From positions 749,741-813,740 of the forward strand of contig CAJTEE010000002.1 in assembly GCA_910575275.1 (NCBI GenBank): a stretch of DNA of 64,000 nt. Reading direction: 5' to 3'. The notes beneath the pieces were generated by a model that saw only the letters and a list, made by a program, of their open reading frames with translations, was not told the DNA's origin and made no database searches. The translations under genes and the position numbers were made by a program. Below are positions 7,669 to 16,600 of this stretch, piece after piece. Every line of letters begins with the position of its first letter. Within the stretch, counting starts at the first letter, position 1. The DNA is from Lachnospiraceae bacterium. GTDB lineage: Bacteria; Bacillota; Clostridia; Lachnospirales; Lachnospiraceae.

Positions 7669-8346
7669 ATGTACCCAGATGTAAGAAAGACCCGTCCCCT
7701 CGTAAGCGACGCACTTTTGGACAAGTTTGCCGGTCTCGATGCAGCCACCGTCCATGAGGCAATGGGAAAGTGCGGAGCCATGACCCACGAAATCCGTCCC
7801 GTGGACAGCCGCATGAAGCTGTGCGGCCGGGCCTTGACCGTAAAATGCCACCCGGGCGACAATCTCATGCTCATTAAAGCGGTCAGCATGGCCGGGCCCG
7901 GTGATGTTATCGTTGCCGATATGGGCCATATCCTCGATAACGGTCCCTTTGGTGAGGTACTCGCCGTAGACTGCATCTCTCACGGCTGCCAGGGCCTTAT
8001 TGTGACCTGCTCTGTGCGTGACAGCGAGGCTTTGGTGGAAATGAATTTCCCGGTATTCTCTGCCGGAATCAGCGTATTCGGCACCTCAAAGGCCACAAAG
8101 GGAACCGTCAATCATCCGGTGGTCGTCGGCGGTATTCTCGTAAATCCCGGAGACATAGTCCTTGGAGACCGAGATGGTGTCGTCGTCATTCCGTATGCAA
8201 AAGCAGAGGCCGCAGCAGAAGCTGCCATGAAACGCCGCGAATCGGAGGCTGGGACCATGGAACGGCTCCGCAAGGGGGAATCCCTGTTTGAAATCTATGG
8301 GTATCAAAAGGTGTTTGATGCCTTAGGTGTCACAGAGGAAGCTTAA
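7669..8346 (+). CDS. RraA-family aldolase/decarboxylase-like protein (HMG/CHA aldolase group)
   Basis: 225 aa. Members cleave 4-hydroxy-4-methyl(carboxy)-2-oxo acids or decarboxylate oxaloacetate with a divalent metal; some homologues instead regulate RNase E. It shows the family pattern HPGDN, PGDVIVADMG, a G-x-x-GEVLA helix, the SVRD motif (Arg-Asp of the active site) and VNPGDIVLGDRDGVVVIP. The ATG at 7669 follows AAGGAGG by 8 nt; longer upstream starts have no ribosome site. A palindromic operator lies 140 bp upstream. It converges on rarA with overlapping stop codons. No RNase E context is present, so an aldolase role is favoured. Confidence 0.85.
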   Translation: MYPDVRKTRPLVSDALLDKFAGLDAATVHEAMGKCGAMTHEIRPVDSRMKLCGRALTVKCHPGDNLMLIKAVSMAGPGDVIVADMGHILDNGPFGEVLAVDCISHGCQGLIVTCSVRDSEALVEMNFPVFSAGISVFGTSKATKGTVNHPVVVGGILVNPGDIVLGDRDGVVVIPYAKAEAAAEAAMKRRESEAGTMERLRKGESLFEIYGYQKVFDALGVTEEA

Positions 8347-9689
8347 AAAGGATCGGAATCCACACTCCCGGTCTCCTCACGCAGCCGTTCCATCCGCTCT
8401 TTGACGGCCCTCTCGCAGCCTATCTCTGTCGGGAAATAGAATCTCTCGTTTTCCAGTCCGTCCGGCAGATATTGCTGCTTTACATAATGGTTCGGGAAAT
8501 CATGAGTGTACAAATAGCCCTTGCCGTGGCCCAGCTTTCCCGCGCCCTTATAGTGGCTGTCCTGTAAATGGACCGGGACCGGAGGATTTTTCTTCCCCTG
8601 CACCGCCTCCATGGCCTTAAAAATCCCCTGGCTGGCCGCATTGCTTTTCGGCGCGCAGGCGACGTACGCCACGGCCTGTGCCAACGGGATCTGGCCCTCC
8701 GGCATGCCGATCCGTTCCACCGCCTGCGCCGCGCTCACGGCCACCGTCAACGCGTTCGGGTCCGCGTTCCCTACGTCCTCGGCCGCACAGATCATGATCC
8801 GGCGGGAGATAAATCTCACATCCTCCCCCGCATTCAGCATCCGGGCAAGGTAATACAGAGCCGCATCCGGGTCCGAGCCGCGCATGCTCTTGATAAACGC
8901 GGACACCGTATCATAATGGTTGTCTCCGTCCTTGTCATAGCGGATTACCCGCTTTTGGATACACTCTGACGCCACGGCAAGCGTCAGACGGATTCTTCCG
9001 TCAGCGCTTTTTTCCGTTGTCAAAATTCCCAGCTCTACGGCATTTAACGCCGCACGCGCGTCCCCGCCCGCGGCGTGGGCCAGGAAATCGGCCGCCTCAT
9101 CCGTAATTTCTGCCCCGTAGCTCCCCATGCCTCGCTCCGTGTCACACACGGCACGTAAAATTAACGCTTTCACGTCCTCCGGCTCCAGCGGCTTCAGCTC
9201 AAAGATCCGCGACCGGGACAAAAGAGCGTTATTTACCTCAAAATACGGATTCTCCGTGGTCGCACCGATTAACGTCACCGTCCCGTCCTCCACAAACGGC
9301 AGAAGGTAATCCTGCTGCCCTTTGTTAAAGCGATGGATCTCATCAATAAACAGGATCGTCTTCTGCCCGTACATGCCGAGCATATCCTTTGCGCTCTTTA
9401 TGGTCTCCTCCATGTCCTTTTTCCCCGCCGCGGTCGCGTTGAGCTGTTCAAACCGGGCGCTGGTCGTATTGGCGATCACTCTCGCGAGCGTCGTCTTTCC
9501 AGTGCCGGGCGGCCCGTAAAAGATGACGGACCCAAGCTTATCCGCCTGAATCGCCCGATACAAAAGCTTGTCTCTGCCAATGATGTGCCGCTGCCCCATG
9601 ACCTCGTCAAGCGTGCGCGGTCGCATCCTGGACGCCAGAGGAGACTCCTTCTCCATCGTGCTGCTTCTCATATAATCAAATAGATCCAT
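8343..9689 (-). CDS. rarA: Replication-associated recombination protein A (AAA+ ATPase)
   Basis: Clamp-loader-like ATPase acting at stalled replication forks; 448 aa. Walker A GPPGTGKT is at residues 59-66, Walker B DEIH at 116-119, and the arginine-finger/sensor region LLSRSRIFEL follows. The C-terminal MgsA-type tetramerisation domain ends in FPTEIGCERAVKERM. ATG at 9689 (MDLFDYM) is preferred over the ATG at 9704, because GGGGGA at the latter serves as the ribosome site. The stop overlaps that of the convergent RraA-family gene. Confidence 0.95.
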   Translation of the reverse strand: MDLFDYMRSSTMEKESPLASRMRPRTLDEVMGQRHIIGRDKLLYRAIQADKLGSVIFYGPPGTGKTTLARVIANTTSARFEQLNATAAGKKDMEETIKSAKDMLGMYGQKTILFIDEIHRFNKGQQDYLLPFVEDGTVTLIGATTENPYFEVNNALLSRSRIFELKPLEPEDVKALILRAVCDTERGMGSYGAEITDEAADFLAHAAGGDARAALNAVELGILTTEKSADGRIRLTLAVASECIQKRVIRYDKDGDNHYDTVSAFIKSMRGSDPDAALYYLARMLNAGEDVRFISRRIMICAAEDVGNADPNALTVAVSAAQAVERIGMPEGQIPLAQAVAYVACAPKSNAASQGIFKAMEAVQGKKNPPVPVHLQDSHYKGAGKLGHGKGYLYTHDFPNHYVKQQYLPDGLENERFYFPTEIGCERAVKERMERLREETGSVDSDPF

Positions 9690-9849
9690 GATACATCCCC
9701 CCATCCCGTTTCAACTGTCCGATTCATTCCCCCGCCTTACGACCCGCTTTTATTCTATCTGTCTATCGGCCTTCGCTTCACGCCCAGACCCAAAACGAAA
9801 TGGAGCTATCCTTACAGACAGCCCCATCTTAAACATGCTTTCAAAGCTC

Positions 9850-10698
9850 TTACATTCCTTCCAGGTCCTCTACGTCCCCCGCGATCATGATCCGCGTCTC
9901 CTGGTCGATCGACTGGATCAGCATACGCACATACGATTCCGAGAGCTGAATCCCGCCGAAGGTCCGGTCCACCGTATCCGCCTGCTGGCAGTTGATGATC
10001 AGCGACGGTCCACCGCCTCCCTCCGCGCGCAGGATCATCCCATAGTTGGAATACGCACGCATCTCCTCCAGCCGCACGGCTAACTCTGTCTTCTCCGTCT
10101 TAAGCCCGGACGTACCCGCACGGAAAATCGTCATATAGTGCTCGGACTGCGGATCCATGATCCAGTAGTCGCGCTCTGACAGACTGTGATAGGGCGTCAG
10201 GCTCCCTGGATTATCCAGGCTCCCAAAGGCACTCTCTAGGCGGTATGCGCCATAGATCGTCTCGTCCTCCTCCGGGCCGCCCGAGATAATGCAATTGATC
10301 GCAAAGACCTGATTCCAGTCCCCGTTTTCATCCTTGTTTAAGTAGTACAGCCGGGAATTGCCCGCTACATCGCGCCGCCTCGGGCGCTCCTTCCCCTCTG
10401 CATCGGCCAGCGCCATATTTACGGCGTCCTCCGGCTTTTTATTCAGATTATTGATCACGAGTACCAGGCTCTTGCAGTCCCCTGCAATGCCCATCTCCTC
10501 GATCCAGCGCCCCTTATCCTGTTCCGTCTTCCATCCGAGATCCACGGCTATATCCTCCTCGGCCGCTTCCTCGGTCTCCAGAGTGAGCGTATCGACCTCC
10601 CGCTGCCGGGCCGCCGCCCATACGGGGAGACAGGCCGCCTGCATAAGCAAAAACGACGTACAGAGCGCCGAAACAATTTTATATACATGCTTTCGCAT
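9850..10698 (-). CDS. Secreted YkuD-like protein lacking the catalytic cysteine
   Basis: 282 aa with a signal peptide ending near PVWAA. The C-terminal half follows the layout of an L,D-transpeptidase catalytic domain: YGAYRLESAFG, SERDYWIMDP, SNYGMILRA and TFGGIQLSES. In active enzymes the last motif is S-H-G-C, with Cys as the nucleophile. Here the position reads F-G-G, so peptidoglycan cross-linking is unlikely by the known mechanism. The ATG at 10698 follows AGAGGA by 9 nt. The gene has its own promoter (10832-10860). The fold assignment is my inference from spaced motifs; it may be a binding or inhibitor protein. Confidence 0.6.
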   Translation of the reverse strand: MRKHVYKIVSALCTSFLLMQAACLPVWAAARQREVDTLTLETEEAAEEDIAVDLGWKTEQDKGRWIEEMGIAGDCKSLVLVINNLNKKPEDAVNMALADAEGKERPRRRDVAGNSRLYYLNKDENGDWNQVFAINCIISGGPEEDETIYGAYRLESAFGSLDNPGSLTPYHSLSERDYWIMDPQSEHYMTIFRAGTSGLKTEKTELAVRLEEMRAYSNYGMILRAEGGGGPSLIINCQQADTVDRTFGGIQLSESYVRMLIQSIDQETRIMIAGDVEDLEGM

Positions 10699-10831
10699 AG
10701 ATACCATTCCTCTTTTCCAACAGCCTGCGCTGCTCGAATCCGACAAAACACATCACCGGCGCGTTTTGCTGGATACTGCGTATCCCGCCCGATGGCCCGG
10801 CCTGCGGCCAAACGATCATGCGTCTGCATCT

Positions 10832-10860
10832 ATGATAGCATATTCAGGAAGAAATGTCAC
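10832..10860 (-). promoter_or_regulatory. Promoter of the YkuD-like gene
   Basis: Minus strand GTGACA (10860-10855), 17 bp, TATCAT (10837-10832). It leaves an untranslated leader of about 125 nt (10699-10825) in which I recognise no riboswitch. Confidence 0.6.
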
Positions 10861-10983
10861 GAAAAAATTTTCCTCAAAAAGCCGGTGGCGGAGAATTGCC
10901 ACATTTCAAACATCTGTTTGCAGGCACGCTCCACCACTTGCTCTTTTATTTCGGCTCTGCCCGGATTGCTCCGCTTTTGCCTC

Positions 10984-13395
10984 TTATTTTACAACCAGGT
11001 TCACGATCTTCCCTGGCACGTAGATCTCTTTTACGATATTCCCGGTAAGCTTGCCCTTCACGGCCTCCCTGCCGGCGGCAATCGCCTTCTCCTTGGCAAT
11101 GTCAGCCGGGACCATGATGACACAGCGGACCTTGCCGTTGATCTGCACGGCGATCTCCATCTCGTCGTCCTTCATGGCCTCCTCGTCGCACTCCGGCCAG
11201 CTCTGGTGGAAAACGCTTTCTTTGCCGCCGAGCTCTCTAAACAGCTCCTCGCCCAGATGCGGTGCAAACGGAGCCAGCAGGATCACAAAGGTTTTTAAGG
11301 TCTCCTTGTCAATGCCGCCCTCCTTCTTTGCGAGGTCGATCAGCTTGTTGTTGTACTCCATGAAACCGGAGACAACCGTATTCAGGCTGAACTGGTTGAA
11401 GCGCGTCTCGATGTCATAGACAAGCTTATGGCGCAGCTTCACCATCTCCTTCGTCTCTCTGACGTTTTTGTCCTTGTTTTCCATCACCAGCGTATAGAAA
11501 CGGTTCAGGAACCGGGAAACGCCCTCGATCCCGCGGTCATCCCACTCGGCGTCTAACTCCGGCGGCCCGACAAACAGCTCATACAGCCGCAGCGCGTCAC
11601 AGCCGTAATCCCGCACCAGATCATCCGGGGAGACCACATTACCCTTGGACTTACTCATCTTAATGCCGTTCTTTCCGGTGATCATGCCCTGATTGAACAG
11701 CTTGGTAAACGGCTCGTCAAAATCCACGACGCCGATGTCGTGCAGAAACTTCGTATAGAACCGCGAATACAGAAGATGCAGCACCGCATGCTCAACGCCG
11801 CCAATGTACATATCCACCGGAAGGTACTTGTTCGCCTTCTCGCCGGAGACCAGCTCCTTATCGTTTTTGTTGTCCACGTAGCGCAGGAAGTACCAGGACG
11901 AGCCCGCCCACTGCGGCATCGTATTTGTCTCGCGCTTTGCCGGCCCGCCGCAGCACGGGCAGGTTGTGTTGACCCACCAGTCGATGGCCGCGAGCGGGGA
12001 TTCGCCAGTGCCGGTCGGCTGATAGCTCTCCACCTCAGGCAGAGTTAACGGAAGCTGTTCCTCGGGAACCGGGACATTACCGCATTTTTCGCAGTGGATA
12101 ATCGGGATCGGTTCTCCCCAGTAGCGCTGACGCGAGAAGACCCAGTCACGCAGCTTAAAGCTCACGGTCTTCTTGCCGAGGCCGCGCTTTTCGATCATGG
12201 CCGGCGCTTCCTTTTTCAAGACCGAGGACTCCATGCCGTTCCACTCACCGGAATTGATCATGGTCCCGCTGGCCTCCGTGTATGCCTCGGTCATGTTTTC
12301 GATCTCTTTGCCGTCCTTTGCGATGACCTGGATAATCGGCAGGCCGAATTTCTTCGCAAAATCAAAGTCTCTCTGGTCATGGGCCGGGACGCACATGATC
12401 GCTCCCGTGCCGTGGTCTGCAAGTACGTAATCCGACAGCCAGATGGGGACCTTCGCGCCGTTTAACGGATTGATCGCATACGCTCCCGTAAATACACCGG
12501 TCTTTTCCTTATCCTGAAGGCGGTCCACGTTGGATTTCATGGACGCGTCAAAAATGTATTTTTCTACGGCTTCTCTCGTCTCGTCGGTCGCCAGGCCCTT
12601 CGCCAGTTCATGCTCGGGAGCCAGCACCATGAAGGTCGCCCCGTAAAGCGTATCGGGCCTTGTGGTGTAGACCGTGATCTTTCCCTCGCGGCCGTCAAGC
12701 GCAAAGTCAACCTCCGCGCCGTAGGACTTGCCGATCCAGTCGGTCTGCATCTTTTTGACCTTCTCCGGCCAATCTAACTTGTCAAGATCCGAAAGCAGCC
12801 TGTCCGCATATGCCGTGATCTTTAGCATCCACTGACGCAGGTTCTTTTTCGTCACCGCGGTGCCGCAGCGCTCGCAGCAGCCGTTTACAACCTCCTCGTT
12901 TGCCAGGCCGGTCTTGCAGGACGGGCACCAGTTGATCGGGAACTCCTTCTCATAGGCCAGCCCCTTCTTGAACATCTGCACGAAGATCCACTGCGTCCAC
13001 TTATAGAACTTTGGATCCGTCGTGTTGACCTCCATATCCCAGTCATAGATTGCCGCGATCTGGTTGATCTGTTTTTTGATATTTTTGACATTCTCCGCCG
13101 TCGAAGCCGCCGGATGGACGCCCATCTTGATCGCATAGTTCTCCGCCGGCAGGCCGAATGCGTCCCAGCCCATCGGATGGATCACATATTTGCCCTTAAG
13201 GAGCTGATACCGGCTCCATACATCCGAGATCACATAGCCTCTCCAGTGTCCCACATGCAGGCCGCTCCCTGACGGATACGGGAACATGTCCAGGCAATAG
13301 TATTTTTCCTTTTTCCCATCATTGACATTGATCGGCTCTTTTTCCCAGTTTTCCCGCCATTTTTTCTCGATTGCCGTATAGTTATACTGCGCCAT
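10984..13395 (-). CDS. leuS: Leucyl-tRNA synthetase
   Basis: Charges tRNA-Leu; 803 aa, the usual bacterial length. The class I signature HVGH (47-50) and the KMSKS loop (IKMSKSKGN) are intact. A zinc-type cysteine pair (CPSC, CERC) near residue 155, the CP1 editing domain in the middle and an anticodon/C-terminal domain ending in VNLVVK are present. Its start is 84 bp after the rplT stop, a gap that holds a terminator but no T-box leader. It may therefore depend on read-through from the infC operon or on a weak promoter that I cannot see. Confidence 0.98.
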   Translation of the reverse strand: MAQYNYTAIEKKWRENWEKEPINVNDGKKEKYYCLDMFPYPSGSGLHVGHWRGYVISDVWSRYQLLKGKYVIHPMGWDAFGLPAENYAIKMGVHPAASTAENVKNIKKQINQIAAIYDWDMEVNTTDPKFYKWTQWIFVQMFKKGLAYEKEFPINWCPSCKTGLANEEVVNGCCERCGTAVTKKNLRQWMLKITAYADRLLSDLDKLDWPEKVKKMQTDWIGKSYGAEVDFALDGREGKITVYTTRPDTLYGATFMVLAPEHELAKGLATDETREAVEKYIFDASMKSNVDRLQDKEKTGVFTGAYAINPLNGAKVPIWLSDYVLADHGTGAIMCVPAHDQRDFDFAKKFGLPIIQVIAKDGKEIENMTEAYTEASGTMINSGEWNGMESSVLKKEAPAMIEKRGLGKKTVSFKLRDWVFSRQRYWGEPIPIIHCEKCGNVPVPEEQLPLTLPEVESYQPTGTGESPLAAIDWWVNTTCPCCGGPAKRETNTMPQWAGSSWYFLRYVDNKNDKELVSGEKANKYLPVDMYIGGVEHAVLHLLYSRFYTKFLHDIGVVDFDEPFTKLFNQGMITGKNGIKMSKSKGNVVSPDDLVRDYGCDALRLYELFVGPPELDAEWDDRGIEGVSRFLNRFYTLVMENKDKNVRETKEMVKLRHKLVYDIETRFNQFSLNTVVSGFMEYNNKLIDLAKKEGGIDKETLKTFVILLAPFAPHLGEELFRELGGKESVFHQSWPECDEEAMKDDEMEIAVQINGKVRCVIMVPADIAKEKAIAAGREAVKGKLTGNIVKEIYVPGKIVNLVVK

Positions 13396-13425
13396 GACGT
13401 ATTTCCTCCGTTTACTATTTAAAAT

Positions 13426-13456
13426 CCCCGGCCCTCTTTTGACAGAGGTCCGGGGG
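13426..13456 (-). terminator. Intrinsic terminator after rplT
   Basis: Stem CCCCGG-CCTC paired with GAGG-CCGGGG (with bulges), followed on the minus strand by ATTTTAAAT. It separates the ribosomal operon from leuS. Confidence 0.7.
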
Positions 13457-13479
13457 ACATTACAGGCTGCTGCCCTTTA

Positions 13480-13836
13480 TTAAGCCAGCTTTGACTTCGC
13501 AAGCTCTGCCATCTTTGCAAAGCCCTCTGCATCATTGATCGCCATGTCAGAAAGCAACTTCCGGTTCATAACCACACCGGCCTGCTTTAAGCCGTACATG
13601 AAACGGCTGTAGGAAAGGCCGTTTAATCTGGCCGCCGCGTTGATTCTAGCGATCCAGAGCTGACGGAACTGTCTCTTTCTCTCTTTTCTTCCTGCATAGG
13701 AGTTCGCAAGCGCTCTCATAACGGACTGCTTTGCGATTCTATACTGTTTGGAACGGGCCCCTCTGTAACCCTTTGCTAATTTCAGAACCCGATTGTGTTT
13801 CTTTTTGGCATTTAAGCCGCCTTTTACTCTTGCCAT
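13480..13836 (-). CDS. rplT: 50S ribosomal protein L20
   Basis: 118 aa, full length. It starts MARVKGGLNAKKKHN and contains the conserved KGYRGARS and LWIARINAAAR segments. L20 binds 23S rRNA early in assembly and represses its own operon by binding the leader mRNA. It is the third gene of infC-rpmI-rplT. Confidence 0.98.
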   Translation of the reverse strand: MARVKGGLNAKKKHNRVLKLAKGYRGARSKQYRIAKQSVMRALANSYAGRKERKRQFRQLWIARINAAARLNGLSYSRFMYGLKQAGVVMNRKLLSDMAINDAEGFAKMAELAKSKLA

Positions 13837-13869
13837 TGCTCTATTTCCTCCTTCTTAATCCAAAATCCA

Positions 13870-14067
13870 TTACAGGTACGGCAGAATCTTTTTCATTACC
13901 TTGCTGTTTGTGCTGTCGGTAACGATATCTTTTCTGAGATTCCTTTTCCGCTTTGTTGATTTCTTCGTTAAGATGTGAGACTTATAGGCTTTATTTCTTA
14001 CTAACAGACCTGTTCCGGTTTTTTTAAAGCGCTTTGCAGCCGCTCTGCTTGTCTTCATTTTCGGCAT
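13870..14067 (-). CDS. rpmI: 50S ribosomal protein L35
   Basis: 65 aa from the ATG at 14067 ([15 protein letters not shown]). The longer frame to 14106 overlaps the infC stop region and has no support. The ribosome site AAGGAGG lies 7 nt upstream. Small, very basic and complete, with the C-terminal KKILPYL typical of the family. Confidence 0.98.
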   Translation of the reverse strand: MPKMKTSRAAAKRFKKTGTGLLVRNKAYKSHILTKKSTKRKRNLRKDIVTDSTNSKVMKKILPYL

Positions 14068-14092
14068 TGTAAATTCCTCCTTGAAACTATTC

Positions 14093-14599
14093 CTATCGTT
14101 TTGCACTTAAAAACATTACCAGGCTTCTTCCCTCTACCTTGGAAGGCTTATCGACAACAGCGATGTCGGAAAGCTCTTTCGCGAAATCATCCAGCACGTA
14201 CCGGGTCTGGTTCATATGTGCCATTTCGCGGCCGCGGAACCGAAGCGTGATCTTGACCTTATTGCCTTTTTCGATAAACTTCCTCGCGGCGCTGATCTTT
14301 GTATTCAGGTCATTGGTGTCGATATTGGGGGATAACCGCACCTCTTTAACCTCGATGGTCTTCTGCTTCTTTCTCGCTTCCTTTTCCTTGCGGATCATTT
14401 CATACCTATACTTGCCGTAATCGATGATCTTGCAGACCGGCGGCTTGGCCGTCGGCGCGATCTTCACTAGGTCAAGCTCTGCCTCACGCGCCATCTTGTA
14501 GGCGTCCTTGGCGGACATGATCCCAAGCTGCTCTCCATTCTCCCCAACCAAACGAACCTCCCTGTCGCGGATCTGTTCGTTAATCATTAACTCGCTAAT
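14093..14599 (-). CDS. infC: Translation initiation factor IF-3, AUU start
   Basis: Discriminates the initiator tRNA and prevents subunit joining. It has the N-terminal domain ([19 protein letters not shown]), a basic linker and the C-terminal domain ending in LVMFLSAKR. The first in-frame ATG (14587) is 21 nt from GGAGG. An in-frame ATT at 14599 is 9 nt from it, so the start is AUU, giving 168 aa beginning (M)[11 protein letters not shown] initiation is the known basis of infC autoregulation in E. coli and Bacillus. The leader also carries a terminator for L20-type control. Confidence 0.92.
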   Translation of the reverse strand: MSELMINEQIRDREVRLVGENGEQLGIMSAKDAYKMAREAELDLVKIAPTAKPPVCKIIDYGKYRYEMIRKEKEARKKQKTIEVKEVRLSPNIDTNDLNTKISAARKFIEKGNKVKITLRFRGREMAHMNQTRYVLDDFAKELSDIAVVDKPSKVEGRSLVMFLSAKR

Positions 14600-14823
14600 A
14601 GCCGTACACCTCCATACTCTTAATCATACTCACATGTTAAACAGGCGATAGAAAAGAAAAAGCAGATAGTAAACTATCCGCTCATAAACCGTATCAGTCA
14701 GCCTCCATCTGCCTTTTGCACAGGAAGACTCTACTAATTCTGTATGTACCCGGGTCGCTTACTCGCGCCAAGGTGAGGCGGATAACCTGCTTTCCTGAAT
14801 CGGCTGCTCTCACAACCTTTCTT
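14600..14823 (-). ncRNA. Structured leader of the infC operon (L20-leader-like)
   Basis: About 220 nt lie between the predicted start site (near 14817) and the AUU codon. It contains a terminator hairpin, and upstream sequence that could pair alternatively. Firmicute infC-rpmI-rplT operons are known to carry an L20-binding leader that terminates transcription when free L20 accumulates. Position and layout fit, but I could not fold it or match the Rfam model here. Confidence 0.6.
14651..14681 (-). terminator. Attenuator hairpin in the infC leader
   Basis: On the minus strand GCGGATAGT pairs with ACTATCTGC (one G-U) around a 2-nt turn, and is followed by TTTTTCTTTTC. It sits about 60 nt before the infC start. 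Confidence 0.8.
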
Positions 14824-14852
14824 ACTATACTACGGCCGGAGGCGTTTGTCAA
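14824..14852 (-). promoter_or_regulatory. Promoter of the infC-rpmI-rplT operon
   Basis: Minus strand TTGACA (14852-14847), 17-bp spacer, TATAGT (14829-14824). A near-consensus promoter, as expected for a ribosomal operon. The stretch from 14853 to 15027 shows no gene. Confidence 0.85.
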
Positions 14853-15027
14853 CCGGTTTTTGGAAGACTTTCTGATTCGGGAAACCACCCTGGTAACAGT
14901 TCGGATGTCGTCCGGACCGTTACACTCTCCTTGTATCGGGCGGTTCCCCGCAGGTTCGTCACCGGCAACCATTACGTTTTCATACGGTCAGCGCAGCAAG
15001 TACGCAGACCTATCCGAACCATTGCCA

Positions 15028-15342
15028 TTACCGTTCTCTGAACGTCCCACACTCCGTCTGCCCTACCGCTCGCGCGCCGTCCCCGCGGACAACGATCTGC
15101 TCCGCTCGGCAGAGGTGGTCGTCATTGTAGAGACAATTCATTACGTCGCAGTCTACCTGCAGCCGGTCTTCCGGCGTCTTAAACAGGTTTTTGAACATTC
15201 CTCCGCGATTCTCCTCGAAGCTTCCGCAGCAGGTATCGCAGCTATCCTTTGCTCCGCTTCCCTCGACCAGAATCCCGCGCTTACAGCAGCATTTTTCCGC
15301 ATTGTGCACACAGGTCGAAACCGTACAGGCAAGTTTAGTCAT
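15028..15342 (-). CDS. DUF1540 protein (cysteine-rich, duplicated)
   Basis: 104 aa, cytosolic, function unknown. Two DUF1540 units are visible: LACTVSTCVHNAEKCCCK at the N-terminus and VDCDVMNCLYNDDHLC near residue 68. Each is followed by a distal Cys (DTCCGSF and TECGTF), a pattern that suggests metal or disulfide knots. ATG at 15342 follows AAGGAG by 9-10 nt; the longer frame to 15465 has a worse site. DUF1540 proteins are common in Clostridia. Confidence 0.85.
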   Translation of the reverse strand: MTKLACTVSTCVHNAEKCCCKRGILVEGSGAKDSCDTCCGSFEENRGGMFKNLFKTPEDRLQVDCDVMNCLYNDDHLCRAEQIVVRGDGARAVGQTECGTFRER

Positions 15343-15497
15343 CGCACATTTCTCCTTCATATTCAGAATATAAAATATGGCAGCCCCCCAAGGGAGCCTT
15401 CGCAAACGGCAAATTTTGTCCGTCTCGATCATTTGTCGTTTCCGATAGTATGTGCGAAAAATCATCTGTTATGCGCACGGTTTGATTATTGCACGCT

Positions 15498-15965
15498 CTA
15501 GCGATCCGCAACCTCTCTGACCGGAACGCCAAAACGCTTCAGACGTTCTAAAAGCGTCGCGCTGTCTCTCATCATCGGGTAGATCCTCACGATTCCGTTC
15601 CCGTCTTTATCAACCAGCTCATAGAATACCATAGATCCGTTTTTTGTCTTGTTGTGGATCACCACCTGCTTCAACGCTTCAAAGGGAAGTTTCTTTTTTC
15701 TTCCGATCACCGGATTGACCCGTATGTCCTTTTTGTCCACCACGGTTTTCCATAAAAATCCCCACAGGGCAAAGCACACTCCCACCAACGCAAACAGGAC
15801 GGAAAATGCCTGCATGAACAGATGGCCCTGAAACGCCGGGCCGGTTGCAAAGCTGCCCATCGTCAGCGCGTCCATCACGCCGATCAGCGGAACAACGAGT
15901 GTATACTTAACTGTAGTAGATGGCAGGCTCTGCATTTTCGGTTTTTCTGTTTTCTTAATCTTCAT
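15498..15965 (-). CDS. Small membrane protein with a PH-like cytosolic domain, unknown function
   Basis: 155 aa. A basic, Lys-rich N-terminus is followed by two hydrophobic helices (about residues 21-40 and 49-72). A beta-rich C-terminal domain (IRVNPVIGRKKKLPFEALK to VPVREVADR) resembles bacterial PH-like or YcxB-type domains. It is 11 bp downstream of a larger relative in layout (15977-16588) and belongs to the same three-gene cluster. No motif allows a specific function. Confidence 0.65.
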   Translation of the reverse strand: MKIKKTEKPKMQSLPSTTVKYTLVVPLIGVMDALTMGSFATGPAFQGHLFMQAFSVLFALVGVCFALWGFLWKTVVDKKDIRVNPVIGRKKKLPFEALKQVVIHNKTKNGSMVFYELVDKDGNGIVRIYPMMRDSATLLERLKRFGVPVREVADR

Positions 15966-15976
15966 AGTGTATCTCC

Positions 15977-16588
15977 TTACTCCTCTACACGGACCCGTTC
16001 GATTCTTTTGCCGCAGCGTTTTTCCAGAAATGCCGGAAACTGTACCGCATTTCCGCGGTGGATCCCGGCCTTTTCCACCGGAAGCGACATTGAGCGGTTC
16101 CAGAATATGAGCACATACTTTGGCGTCTCCTTAAGCCAGGCGACACCCTCATACTCATACCAGGTCGTGATCCCGGAATTTTCGAACTGAAATCCCTCAT
16201 CGTAGAACTCCAGGCTGCACCGGTCCCCATCAAGCAGTGAATTTGAAAGCAATGCCCTCGCCTGGGCTTTCAACTGCGCCTTCTCATCCGTTTCTTCCGC
16301 CTTTTTCTCCTTTGCCTGTTTCTGGCGTTTCCTGTTGAGTTTTAAGATTCCCCATGCCAAAAACGCAGCGGCGGCCGACTGCACCGCCCGTTCCGGCCAG
16401 GGCAGGTCACGAAAAACAGAATAAAACACAAAGAGCATGACCGGCAGCAGAACAAGCTCCTGGTAGCCTAAGGGCGGCAGGAGGAAGCGTGGTTTTTCAA
16501 CTTCCTGCTTTTTTGGCATCGAAGCGACAAGCTGATGGTAAAACATAGCTTCGTCGTACATACTCTTGACTGCAAATCTTACTTCCAT
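15977..16588 (-). CDS. YcxB-like membrane protein, paralogue 1
   Basis: 203 aa with two hydrophobic segments (about residues 45-60 and 68-83) and a highly charged coiled stretch (RKRQKQAKEKKAEETDEK). The C-terminal YcxB-like domain ends FLEKRCGKRIERVRVEE. The neighbouring gene upstream (16601) ends FLEKKCKRPVETVRV, so the two arose by tandem duplication. Members of this family sit in the cytoplasmic membrane with the PH-like domain inside; the role is unknown. Confidence 0.65.
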   Translation of the reverse strand: MEVRFAVKSMYDEAMFYHQLVASMPKKQEVEKPRFLLPPLGYQELVLLPVMLFVFYSVFRDLPWPERAVQSAAAAFLAWGILKLNRKRQKQAKEKKAEETDEKAQLKAQARALLSNSLLDGDRCSLEFYDEGFQFENSGITTWYEYEGVAWLKETPKYVLIFWNRSMSLPVEKAGIHRGNAVQFPAFLEKRCGKRIERVRVEE

Positions 16589-16600
16589 ATGCGCTGCTCC

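Noticed and set aside
13396..13479. T-box leader for leuS
   Set aside because: The gap is only 84 bp and contains a terminator; no T-box core or specifier loop fits.
14694..14972. 93-codon minus-strand frame overlapping the infC leader and promoter
   Set aside because: It covers the infC promoter and attenuator, has no ribosome site, and its composition is that of non-coding leader.
15491..15499. A 9-bp ACGCTCTAG match to the MITE end
   Set aside because: No partner inverted repeat lies nearby, and it overlaps the end of an ordinary gene; chance match.
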